Assembly (NCBI GenBank): GCA_029718625.1
Contig: CM056377.1
Coordinates: 36,346,457-36,410,456, forward strand
DNA: 64,000 nt
Reading direction: 5' to 3'
Origin: Synaphobranchus kaupii
Taxonomy: Eukaryota; Chordata; Actinopteri; Anguilliformes; Synaphobranchidae
The notes under the pieces were generated by a model. That model was not told the origin of the DNA, made no database searches, and saw only the letters and a list, made by a program, of their open reading frames with translations. The translations under genes and the position numbers were made by a program. This document shows, one piece after another, positions 45,601 through 53,100 of the stretch (position 1 is its first letter; each line of letters opens with the position of its first letter).

Positions 45601-48486
45601 CGGAGCACAGTCTCCTCCCCTTCTCATTCCAGCGGCGATGAGGGGGAGGAGTCCATCCACAAATTTCCCGCCCCTCCGTCTACTCTGACGGAGCTCTTCC
45701 AGGCACAGGCCGCACACCTGAACTTCAGCGACGCTCCAGAAGGGGAGGGGGACCCCAACACGGGTAATACCTGCAACGCGCTGTCAGGTGGGCCTGCTCA
45801 TTTGTCTCGTCTTCCTAAAAAAAACTCAGTCCTCTGGTATACCCTGTTCTACTTATAGTTATTTGCCAGGACAGAGATGTTATTTTTGCACACAGGGGTG
45901 TTTAATCTCTGCTTTTTATTTGCCGGACAGCTGGTGAGAGCTCAAGTCATGGTCCACATTTAGGGATCGTTCTCTTCCGTGTTATCTCACTGGGCTTTCG
46001 TGTCAGCGCTATGTTTCAGTCCGCAAACTTCATCTTCAATTCCTTTTTAACCTTGTTGCCATGGGGGGAAAAAAGACCATCTGTACTGCGTTAAAGTTTG
46101 TTTTCTTTCCTGTGGCTTGAAATTAAAAGTAGGCGATTACCAAGAAGGTTGTGCTAGATAGGTTACTGCAACGTTGAGCTGACATTTGCAGTTCTTAGTG
46201 GGTTTTCGCAGCAGGGCCAGGAACAAATAAAGTCAGTGTGCTGATACAGTGTATTCTTCCCAGCGTGGGTTTATACGGGCATGCCGGAAACGGACCTCAG
46301 AGTTGTTTTAAAGCCCTTGCGTTCTCCTTCGTCTCAACCAGGTGCGTTTTCAGGGGTCTCCAACATCTTCAGTTTCTGGGGAGACAGCCGTGGGCGGCAG
46401 TACCAGGAGGTGCCCCGGAGCAACCTGCCGTCCCCTCCCCCGGTAAACGTGCCCCTGCGCAGCATCACCCGCCGACAGCGCTGCGAGGTGGAGAACCGAC
46501 TGGACCTGCTGCAGAAACAGCTCAGCCGGTGAGGCTAGCATCGCTAACAGCTCGTTCACACATCGACCACTAAGGGTCACGCATTAAGGGTCATTAAGTA
46601 GTCAAGGGTGTGGATGTCACGATATGGGGAGACACTGCCACTCCTAAAGACCAGGGCTGCGTTCGGATCAGAAATGTATCCTTTCTTCCTGTCATTCCCT
46701 TCCCTTGCTTCAAGGGGGAATCCCCAAAATGCCAGGATGAAATATGGCTGCCACACCAAGTGTGATTCGGATCCAGTTTAAGAAAGGGGAGGGAGTAATT
46801 ATATTCCCTCGCTCCCTCGTTTATCCTCCCTTCCACCGTGGGTATAAAATGCAAGCTTCCAGCAAGAAGGGAATCCCACAATGCAATGCTCCACATGGAA
46901 AAAGTGGGCGGTCACCACAGAACTATGTGGCGGTCACATGTCAACTCTATGGTGTTGCACTTCCGAAATGTTGCGAGGGCGGTTCAGTTACGTTTTTGTT
47001 TATTTCTCGTCAATCCTCCCTTGCAGAGCACCTTTTAAGTTTGCTTCCTGCACGTAGCAAATTGCGTCATAGGATAGCTCCCTCGAGGGAAGACAGCAAG
47101 GGAAGGGAGCGTGTTAAATTGGATTCGAATGCAGCCCCAGGATCAGAGTCCTTATGTAGAACTCTCCTCACTTCTAGGGCTCATACAGTATCATTGTGAA
47201 CGTTTGGGATGCTGGTTTCAGTCTGGGACTATTTGAGTTAAACGACGCTGACAGCTGCTTCTGTGATCCCAATATACTTTACACTTACTTCTGGCTGCTC
47301 GGAACGACAACATTTACCTCCAAAGTAGAGGACATAAATCGAGTAAATAAACTGTCCTTCATGGCCATTTGCAGAAATCTGCTTTCCAGCAGACCGGAGC
47401 CCTCTTATCCAGTCCTCCTGAAGTGAAACCCACATTCAGCCTGTGGCAGTGGCGTTTTCCTCTGTAGTACTGAGCTCACAAATCGGAGGGCGTGGAGGAC
47501 GCGCATCATCGGCCTCCGTTAAGGTCAGCCGGGCAGGCCCGTCACCGGTCCCCCTTGTTTGTGTCGGCAGGCTGGAGACGCGGATGACAACCGATATCGG
47601 CGCCATCATGCAGCTGCTGCAGAGACAGATGGCCCTGGTGCCCCCGGCCTACAGCACGGTGTCCTCCCCGCCGCAGCCCTCCCCCGAGTCCGGGGAGAGG
47701 CTGGTCCAGCCCGTCACCCCGCTGGAGTCGGAGGCGTTCTCCTCGCTCTCACAGGTGCGTGCAAACATACGCAGGACTCACCTACTCCTGTGCGCTTCCC
47801 CCCCCCCCCCCCCCCCGGGGATCAACCAAATACTAATTCCGGCTTTCAATTTAAAGTCCTTACTAAGCTTTATAAGAGGGCTTACAAGCATTGAATCATT
47901 AAAAAAAAGCCACCCACCTGCTCTGTAATCTCAATGACATGTGAATGATTCAGTGACTTACTTGCTCTATGTACATGGGCAGACGAGGACAGTTGGGGCC
48001 TCTTTAACCTTTAAATACAATGGATATCATTCTTCTTCATGTCCAGCAGGCCTTGGTACATCGTCATTGATTTTTGTCAAATGCATAAAGGGTCCCTCCC
48101 TAAGAGAATAGACTCCTGACTGTGAACCTGTGTTGAATGTCACATGGTCTATAGGTATTGCCTGTATTACTGCCCTCTGCTCACTGTGACCTTTCTTACA
48201 TGTGTCTATGCTCCAGATCTTGGAGACCGAGGACTTTGAGGAGATCCCTGCTAAGCCGTCCGAGACCCTGCAGAGCGTGTCCGAGCAGCAGCTCATGGGC
48301 TCTCTCCTGCTGGCCCCGACAGAGACGCAGCCCCTGGGCCCCGTGGGCCCCGAGCATCAACCGGGGCCCGGGCCGGGAACGGCCCCTCCGGACCCCGAGT
48401 CCCAGCGAAGGCTGTCGCTACAGGAGCCGCACACACCCCTGGACTCACGGACACCACAGAAATACAGCTCAGACCCCGGGAGCTAG
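34528..48486 (+). CDS. kcnh2: ERG-type voltage-gated potassium channel (KCNH2/Kv11.1), exons 6-15, partial
   Basis: Pore-forming alpha subunit of a tetrameric plasma-membrane K+ channel that carries the cardiac rapid delayed rectifier (IKr). Join: 34528-34950, 37324-37714, 39675-39874, 40739-40991, 42393-42586, 45004-45106, 45491-45787, 46342-46528, 47571-47754, 48217-48486; 833 residues, all splice sites GT-AG, all phases compatible. Seen in order: S1-S6, selectivity filter SVGFGN, C-linker, CNB homology domain ending in FNLRD, coiled coil, PPAY, and C terminus SDPGS. Five exons (8, 9, 10, 13 and the phase pattern throughout) equal the human KCNH2 lengths I remember (200, 253, 194, 187). [18 protein letters not shown] and VPPAYS favour KCNH2 over KCNH6/7. 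Whether it is a teleost a or b duplicate is open. The PAS-encoding exons 1-5 are not in the window; the 5' start may be the 11495 exon. Confidence 0.93.
34951..37323 (+). other. kcnh2: kcnh2 intron 6
   Basis: GTGAGA to CCCTCTAG. AT-rich; holds an AT-rich low-complexity patch at 35560-35650, a minus-strand SINE tail at 36394-36450 and a G-rich run at about 36990-37020. No other exon is seen. Confidence 0.85.
36394..36450 (-). mobile_element. SINE/L2-type 3' tail, minus strand, in intron 6
   Basis: CATTTGGCAGACGCTTTTAT, then CCAAAGCGACGTACAATGAG is the exact complement type of the tail at 12925-12992. Confidence 0.75.
37324..37714 (+). CDS. kcnh2: kcnh2 exon 7 equivalent: S4, S5, turret and selectivity filter
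   Basis: 391 bases, phase 0 in, phase 1 out (donor GTAAGT at 37715). S4 reads [20 protein letters not shown] with all six basic positions of hERG (K525, R528, R531, R534, R537, K538). S5 is followed by a 3-residue-shorter turret start, [12 protein letters not shown]. The conserved N-glycosylation site of the turret is NET here (NSS at hERG N598), and ERNGS adds a second N-x-S site. The filter SVGFGN is at 37639-37656, preceded by Thr-Ser as in hERG T623-S624, the inner-pore drug-binding pair. The last base of the exon begins the Ser codon finished by exon 8. Confidence 0.97.
38073..38300. mobile_element. Non-autonomous element with GGGGTTCCC / GGGACCCCC texture
   Basis: Starts TAGGGGTTCCCAACATTTTC, has three internal CAGGGACCCCCC-type units, and ends AGGGGTCCACAGGCCCCCTG. 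This pattern is that of a common vertebrate hAT-like repeat whose ends read GGGGTTCCCAAACTTTT. Family assignment is from memory of the consensus texture. Confidence 0.5.
39032..39059. repeat. (CA)n microsatellite in intron 7
   Basis: 14 CA dinucleotides. Confidence 0.95.
39625..39657 (+). repeat. (CT)n microsatellite forming the exon 8 polypyrimidine tract
   Basis: An uninterrupted run of CT dinucleotides ends 17 bases before the acceptor AG at 39673-39674 (tract continues as TTTTTAATCTCCGGATAG). Length variation here would change the tract that defines the S6-encoding exon. Confidence 0.9.
39675..39874 (+). CDS. kcnh2: kcnh2 exon 8 equivalent: S6 and proximal C-linker
   Basis: 200 bases, the same length as human exon 8, entering in phase 1 and leaving in phase 0. 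Reads [20 protein letters not shown], then [20 protein letters not shown] and the C-linker to DMNA. The two aromatic residues that bind most hERG blockers are present: Tyr (hERG Y652) at 39683-39685 and Phe (F656) at 39695-39697. The hinge Gly in FGN is kept. The donor GTCAGT is off-consensus at +3 (C instead of A/G). Residue identity to hERG appears complete across the exon. Confidence 0.97.
39875..40738 (+). other. kcnh2: kcnh2 intron 8
   Basis: GTCAGT to TCTCCCAG, 864 bases. No repeat or extra exon is recognised. Confidence 0.85.
40739..40991 (+). CDS. kcnh2: kcnh2 exon 9 equivalent: C-linker and first part of the CNB homology domain
   Basis: 253 bases, the human exon 9 length; phase 0 in, phase 1 out. 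Reads [20 protein letters not shown], then [20 protein letters not shown] and [20 protein letters not shown]. This covers the end of the C-linker helices and the start of the beta-roll. As in other KCNH channels the fold does not depend on cyclic nucleotide. The donor GTGTGT is followed at once by an in-frame TAG (40997-40999), so retention of intron 9 would add only Val and truncate the protein inside this domain. Confidence 0.97.
41233..41308. repeat. Tandem repeat, 2 copies of a 38-bp unit
   Basis: Units at 41233 and 41271, each starting ATTTCAACAC and ending CTCCATAT, differing at two positions. Confidence 0.9.
41541..41574. repeat. Poly-G tract (22 + 11 bases, one T)
   Basis: G run interrupted once at 41563, in intron 9. 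Strong potential to form G-quadruplex in the nascent transcript, since it lies on the sense strand. Confidence 0.95.
42393..42586 (+). CDS. kcnh2: kcnh2 exon 10 equivalent: second part of the CNB homology domain
   Basis: 194 bases, the human exon 10 length; phase 1 in, phase 0 out; donor GTAAGT. Reads [20 protein letters not shown], then [13 protein letters not shown] and the C helix to FNLRD. The Phe-Asn-Leu triad is the intrinsic ligand that fills the nucleotide pocket in hERG (F860-N861-L862), and it is intact. The acceptor is weak-looking but preceded by a long T-rich tract (TTTTTTTTGTTTTTGTTTC). Confidence 0.97.
42783..42990 (+). repeat. Dispersed repeat, copy 2 (inverted relative to 4878-5085)
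   Basis: TTAGGCTGGCCAGACGTCCT, then CTTTTCCAGACATTTTTTCT and, near the end, ATTATGTTCATAACGCCCGT matches the minus strand of 4878-5085. Confidence 0.7.
43630..43895 (-). mobile_element. Tc1 transposon end with the C-terminal transposase remnant
   Basis: The left end CAGTACCAGTCAAAAGTTTG (then GACACACCTACTC) is the terminal inverted repeat of a widespread fish Tc1 family, preceded by TA. On the minus strand 43892 to 43792 encodes the last part of the transposase, [16 protein letters not shown] followed by [10 protein letters not shown] and two further codons before TAA. The remaining transposase is missing, cut off where the palindromic core begins. Confidence 0.88.
43920..44650. mobile_element. 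Palindromic core shared with the 23-kb element
   Basis: Colinear with 23330-23930 (ATTTGAATGGATCTCTATGG, CTGCTGCCAGATATGCAGTA, TTTCTCCTGACAAATTTTCC). It is itself palindromic around a short spacer at about 44230-44270. Its outer sequences differ from those at 23 kb: Tc1 remnants flank it here and TIRs of another type there. The right arm runs further out (to TATGCAACCAAATATTAAA) than the left, so the left arm is truncated. Confidence 0.85.
44836..44880. mobile_element. Second Tc1-type terminus, right of the palindromic core
   Basis: AAAGGGTTCACATACTTTTT then CTTGCAACT followed by ATATA is the complement of a fish Tc1-like end of the AAAAAGTATGTGAACCC type. A partial, degraded form of the same string is at 44669-44690. 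No left partner of this type is visible, so it is a solo or composite end. Confidence 0.6.
45004..45106 (+). CDS. kcnh2: kcnh2 exon 11 equivalent: basic post-CNBHD segment
   Basis: 103 bases (three more than human), phase 0 in, phase 1 out. Reads [20 protein letters not shown], then [14 protein letters not shown]. The [10 protein letters not shown] stretch matches the hERG region with PKA and 14-3-3 sites (Ser890 and Thr895). The acceptor CCCTCTTTAG is good; the donor GTGCAG is weak. The intron that follows is only 384 bases. Confidence 0.94.
45491..45787 (+). CDS. kcnh2: kcnh2 exon 12 equivalent: variable C-terminal region
   Basis: 297 bases, phase 1 in and out; acceptor TCCCCTCAG, donor GTGGGC. 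Starts [20 protein letters not shown] and ends NTCNALS, the last part matching the hERG string DTCNPLSGAFSG across the splice. The middle (Ser/Glu/Pro-rich, [14 protein letters not shown]) is diverged from mammals and likely disordered. No Gly/Pro expansion as in human exon 12. Confidence 0.93.
46342..46528 (+). CDS. kcnh2: kcnh2 exon 13 equivalent: RGR motif and start of the coiled coil
   Basis: 187 bases, the human exon 13 length; phase 1 in, phase 2 out. Reads [20 protein letters not shown], then a proline-rich spacer and [15 protein letters not shown]. The RGR triplet is the candidate ER-retention signal described in hERG at 1005-1007. The heptad-like end is the start of the C-terminal tetramerising coiled coil. 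The acceptor reads TCGTCTCAACCAG; GTGCG right after it is exon, not a donor. Confidence 0.95.
46652..47140. mobile_element. Possible MITE in intron 13
   Basis: Left CAGGGCTGCGTTCGGATC pairs imperfectly with right GGATTCGAATGCAGCCCCAG, and CCCTTCCCTTGCTTC pairs with GACAGCAAGGGAAGGG inside. About 490 bases, non-coding; an open frame through it has no splice support. Confidence 0.6.
47571..47754 (+). CDS. kcnh2: kcnh2 exon 14 equivalent: coiled coil and PPAY motif
   Basis: 184 bases, phase 2 in, phase 0 out; acceptor TGTGTCGGCAG, donor GTGCGT. Reads [20 protein letters not shown], completing the coiled coil, then [18 protein letters not shown] is the Nedd4-2 ubiquitin-ligase docking site known in hERG (1075-1078). 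The rest is Pro/Glu/Ser-rich, ending FSSLSQ as in mammals (DSLSQ). Confidence 0.95.
47798..47816. repeat. Poly-C tract, 19 bases, 44 bases after exon 14
   Basis: Run of C in the 462-base intron 14. Confidence 0.95.
48217..48486 (+). CDS. kcnh2: kcnh2 exon 15 equivalent: C terminus and stop
   Basis: 270 bases, 89 codons and TAG (48484-48486); acceptor CTATGCTCCAG, phase 0. Reads [20 protein letters not shown] and ends QKYSSDPGS. The last residues SDPGS and the upstream RRLSL match the end of KCNH2 (RRLSLPG... HGSDPGS). The middle is longer than in human (about 40 more residues) and is Pro/Gly-rich ([10 protein letters not shown]). Confidence 0.95.
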   Translation: MLETEDFEEIPAKPSETLQSVSEQQLMGSLLLAPTETQPLGPVGPEHQPGPGPGTAPPDPESQRRLSLQEPHTPLDSRTPQKYSSDPGS

Positions 48487-50186
48487 GGGCCCGAGGCCCG
48501 CCGCCCTCCGGCCCCCACGTCTCACTGGGGGTTTCCCGCTGTCCTTTTGCACTGAGCGGCTGAGGGGGAGTCCGACGGCCGCGGTCAGAGACTCTTCTGA
48601 CCTCTTTTCTCTTTCAGCTCCCGTAGGTCCCGTGGCCCCCTGGGAGTGAATCGGGGGCCTTCATGACAGACCTGCAGAGCTGCCAGAGATTCTGTCCCCT
48701 TCTTTGAAACTCCAGTTCTATTCAGTAGAAGAACACTATGAGACCACAGGCAGATTGAAACCTGGGTGCAACCAGACTCGAGATCGTGCTGAACATTTTT
48801 CTGCTCGGCCGTGAGAGAGGATCAGGAACATGGCAGGTTCTCTGTAGGATTACTTTTTTTTTCCCTTTACTGCGGTGTCCATTTTGGATCACCATGAAAA
48901 CAAATACAAGTAGCCATTACGTCTTGCACTGAAAAGTTTTCAGACGTTATTATCTTCACGTCCATGGCGCTTCCAAACTGGTTGGTGAAACTTTAGTGTT
49001 AGCTGGCCTAACAACACGTGTTCTGTCCTGCTATTCGTCAACTTCCTGAAGCATGTCTCTGAGGTTGAGCTGCTCCAGGTGCAGGGGGGTGGGAGGGGGT
49101 TGGGGGCAGGGCGGGGGTAAAAGCCATGATTTCTTGACGAACATATCAAACTCCTACAAACCTTGTACAGACTTTAGAGAAGGGAGTCGTTTGAACAATA
49201 TGCAAACACTAGCACGAGAAGAGTAAGTTATTCTATGTGTATATTAGTTTTAGTCCAAATGCGTGTCCTAGTTTGTCTTGGTCCGTGGCTCATGAACCTG
49301 GCTTTGTTGCCCCTGATTTGGAGCGGTGACCTCCTTCATCTGTTGGTCCGAGGATTTGATTAGAGCCATACAGTATCCAGGGGAAGGTGAGGTTCATTTT
49401 CACACAGACTGGAGAGCCATGTTACTCTCACCATGTGTGTCCAAAAGCATGTTCCTTTGAACGTTTCATCTCTCTATTCTTACTTTTTGCATTTGATGGT
49501 CCTTATTGTACTGTGGTTGTTGTCACTCTTTTAACCATTTTTCCACAGAGAAGACAAAAATGAGCTTTAGAAGAAGGGTTGCTATAGAGTATTGCTAGCT
49601 GGTCTGAGCTGAGGGGGGTATTTATTCATTAGAAACCTCAAAACCTTCAAAGTCTTTGTACTGTAGCTTGTACCTGATTCGGTAATCAACACTTAGGGCC
49701 TGATTTACTAAGACCTTTTAGTGGGTGTAGAAACTTTTAGCACACGCAAAACTAATAAGACAACAAATGATTGGTGCAAAACAAATACCATGACCAATCA
49801 CTTGTCATGTTATTGGTTTTGCGTGTGCTAAAAGGTTTTGCACACGCCAAAGGTCTTAGTAAATCAGGCCCTTGGTTTGTTACTTTGCAAAGGAAAGAGA
49901 TAAGGATATCTATTTATTTGAAAGAATGTTTCAACATGCACAGCTTTCCTTTGTACACCTTTTGTTTTAATTTGATATGAATACTTAAATGGATACCTCT
50001 GCCACCTGTGGCAGTTGTCATAGCAGCCCTAAATCAAATAATTTCACAAAGGCATTCATCTCACCAAATTTATGGCACATATTATTTCAGCTATGCTGTT
50101 CACAGAATTACAGGCAGACAAAAGACACAACTGGGGCGATCATTTAAGCTGCTCTACTAGTGGTAGAGGTAATTAATTTTAATAAA
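48487..50186 (+). other. kcnh2: kcnh2 3' UTR (end uncertain)
   Basis: Directly follows the stop codon; GC-rich at first, then mixed. The first canonical AATAAA I can see is at 50181-50186; others are at 50878-50883 and 50995-51000. A MITE lies at 49695-49872. An acceptor-like TTTTCTCTTTCAG ends at 48617 but no convincing partner donor was found. Confidence 0.5.
49695..49872. mobile_element. MITE copy B, within the predicted kcnh2 3' UTR
   Basis: Ends AGGGCCTGATTTACTAAGAC and GTCTTAGTAAATCAGGCCCT are exact complements. Inner arms CTTTTAGCACACGCAAAAC and GTTTTGCGTGTGCTAAAAG also pair. Sister of the element at 466-617. If transcribed, it would fold into a near-perfect hairpin of about 175 bases. 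Confidence 0.88.
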
Positions 50187-53100
50187 TTACATTAATATCA
50201 ATGTAGCTCAAAGTATTTACAAAAAATATATTACAACATACATTCAGTAAATTTGCATAATTTCAATTATTCAAAGTTGCAATATTTTAAACCCCAATTT
50301 TAAACAACAGTGTTTTGCCTTGATACAACTAGACCTACACATTACTGGTCTAACTATATAAGACGTACACATTGCTGGACTGACTACGGCTTACAGATCA
50401 CTTATCTGACTATTAGACTTACTCATTGCTGATCTGTTCATCTGTTCAGCTGAGTCTCTCTCTGTTCATCTCTTTTATTGGGCTTGCATTTTTCTGTTTT
50501 TATTCATGTTTTTTTTATTGTTTTTATTCATATTTCTATTTTCAGTACACTTTAATTTGAGTTTTTAGTTTAAAATCATGTCAGAATTTTTAAAAAAAAG
50601 AAAAAACAACCAAATATGACATATATACTATATAGACTTAGCATTCCAACTTTTGCTTGAAGTGAAACAAAGTACAGTATGATTGGCGGTGTCTGTCCTC
50701 CAAACTCTCTTAGCACATGACCTGGCTGCAGCTGGACTCCAGCCAAGGTTGGAGGTCCCAGTCAGGAGTACGGAGCGTTTACTTGCCTTCCACTGTTCCT
50801 TTCGACAAAGTGGACTGTACATGCTACTTTAGGCTGTGTCCATCCATACACTATGAATTTTGCGCATGCACACACAAAATAAACCTGAAGTCATCAGGTT
50901 AAATGATAGGACTTACATTGAAGTCTGTAGTGCATGTTTTAAATGTTGTATCACATTGCTCTATTTTGGTATTTTCTTGGTTAAAATAATCTAAAATAAA
51001 ACGGAAATGATTAACTAAAACTACAGTGGTTTTTGGGTATTATTGATTAAAATTGAAAAATGCAAGCCAAATGTGTAAGGTAAGTGTGTTAATGTGCTTT
51101 CATACTGTAGAGGTTCAAGCTAAACAACACATAATAACAATTTATAGTCTCTGAATTAAAATAAAATAATAATAATAATCTATTATTATTATTATTTAGT
51201 CTATATTCAAAGAACACATACTGTAAAACCAGAGACCTATGCATAACAAAGCTAGTGTCAGTCCACACTGCAATCTGTCGTCAGGTTCACAAGCATGTCC
51301 TCAACCCCCTACTCCATTCATCAGAAAACATTGATCTGCTTTTCACTTTTCTCTTTTGTCCGGCACAGTGCACAGCATATTTGACACATAAAAATATTAG
51401 ACATAAATGCAGTAGACAGCAGACTGCATCAGGTTTATTTTGGAAAGTGTGTTTTAGGGTTGAAGTGTAACTGAAAGATGGGAGATTACTATAGCCAGGA
51501 AGTATATAAAGTTGTAATTGTATTTTCAGAATGGACAATGTATGAGAGCTGTGTGTGCGCATCTGTGGGTAAAAAAGGCAATTCAGTTTAAAAGCATTGA
51601 ATTTTGGTCGAACTTTGGGTTGTGTAGTTACCTGGCCATGATATGCCAGTCCTCTTACGTATTTTTTGAGAAAATTAAATGGCTTTATCGTATTTAATTT
51701 GCAACGTAGATCCGGTAGGTATGTTCTTACACCAAAAACCACTCATTGGTCCAAATTTCCACGGAAGCAAGCGTAGTAAACAAACGGACCTGCCGACATT
51801 TTGCAAGTCTTTTCTGGTAGCTTACTAACATGGAAAATAGTACTTTTATAAATAATTTTAATTATGCAAAACAAAAACGTAAGGGGACTGGTTATTGTTT
51901 GTATTGACAGAATCCGCTTCGTTCGCGTTCGTATACATGCTAGAAGTGTCATTTTGAGACCGTTTTAGCTGCGCTATAGAAGTGAATGGAGAGTGACAAA
52001 TACCCTATTCTGGATTATCACCACATAACAGCACATAACTCAAAGTTCAATTTTGCTTTAACATCTAAAAAACGCATGGATTTCGTTGGGGTTTACTAAA
52101 ATAAAGACCTCTTCTGACCATGTGTAATCCTGTTCATATAAAGAGTGTGAGACTCCTCACTGCAATAGCCAGAGTGTCTACTTTGTTCATATACCCTTGT
52201 GCTCTGGAGGGTCAGCCCTGATGTGGGAAACCTATCCACGCTGCCTTATATAATTTAACATGTAATTAACATCACATCAATTTAAATGTGAGGCCACAGA
52301 GTCCTCACATTTAAATTCCAACCCAGGTATTATCTGTCTCTGTCTTTCTCAGTGTGACCACTTCTTTCTAATATCCTTTGACCTGTAGACTTCACTAAGA
52401 ACTTGTAAGTTCTTCGATGCAGGTGTATGGAAGCTCTGTGGCACTGCAGGCTAAATGACCTTGCTTGACACAAATGTGTGTTAACATTCATGAGCCACCA
52501 ATAAATCCTATCACTCACACTGGGAAACGTGACAGAGGAATTATGAATGCAGTTTTGTTGCACTGATGCCGGTGTGTATGAAATGCAATCAGAGATGCAC
52601 TGTCCAAGTTGAACTTGTAGATATTTTGAGCAGTGGGGTTTTTGCAGAGACCTCAGTACACTGGATTGCTATTAACCCCTTCCCTGTAAATAAGAGAATC
52701 TTGTAAAGGAACTGACCCTGGCACAAATATAGCCAGCACTATAAAGACATTTCTGTGGCATGCATCAGAATGCAAACTGTACAACTGTACTAACAGTCTT
52801 AAGCAATTTAAAATAATCCTGTTATTAACCATGTTAATGATGAAGATGATTATGAAAATAATATGAGCAATGACAAAATATTGTGCACAGTTTATTTGCA
52901 TGCTGCACTTAAAAACCTCCGAGAGTGAGTGAGTAAATATGCAAGGCAGCTGACTTTGTTTCAAATGGGTTTTGTCTGGGTAGCGGGAAGTACTGCACCG
53001 TGCTGCCATGTCCGCCACAGGATAACAGACACGGAAAAGCTGTAAATGTCCTGGCAGGGAGGACATTGCATTGACACTGACCGAGAAATCAAAGTCAAAC

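Noticed and set aside
34528..48486. Assignment to KCNH6 or KCNH7 instead of KCNH2
   Set aside because: The transmembrane part cannot decide, but the C-terminal strings ([24 protein letters not shown], terminal SDPGS) and exon lengths fit KCNH2. A fish-specific KCNH6 with a KCNH2-like tail cannot be fully excluded.
48605..48649. Extra 3' exon after an acceptor-like TTTTCTCTTTCAG
   Set aside because: No good donor with a matching phase was found in or after exon 15; the stop at 48484 already gives the conserved SDPGS end.
51287..51742. 151-codon minus-strand frame
   Set aside because: No domain, no splice context and AT-rich composition like the flanking intergenic DNA.
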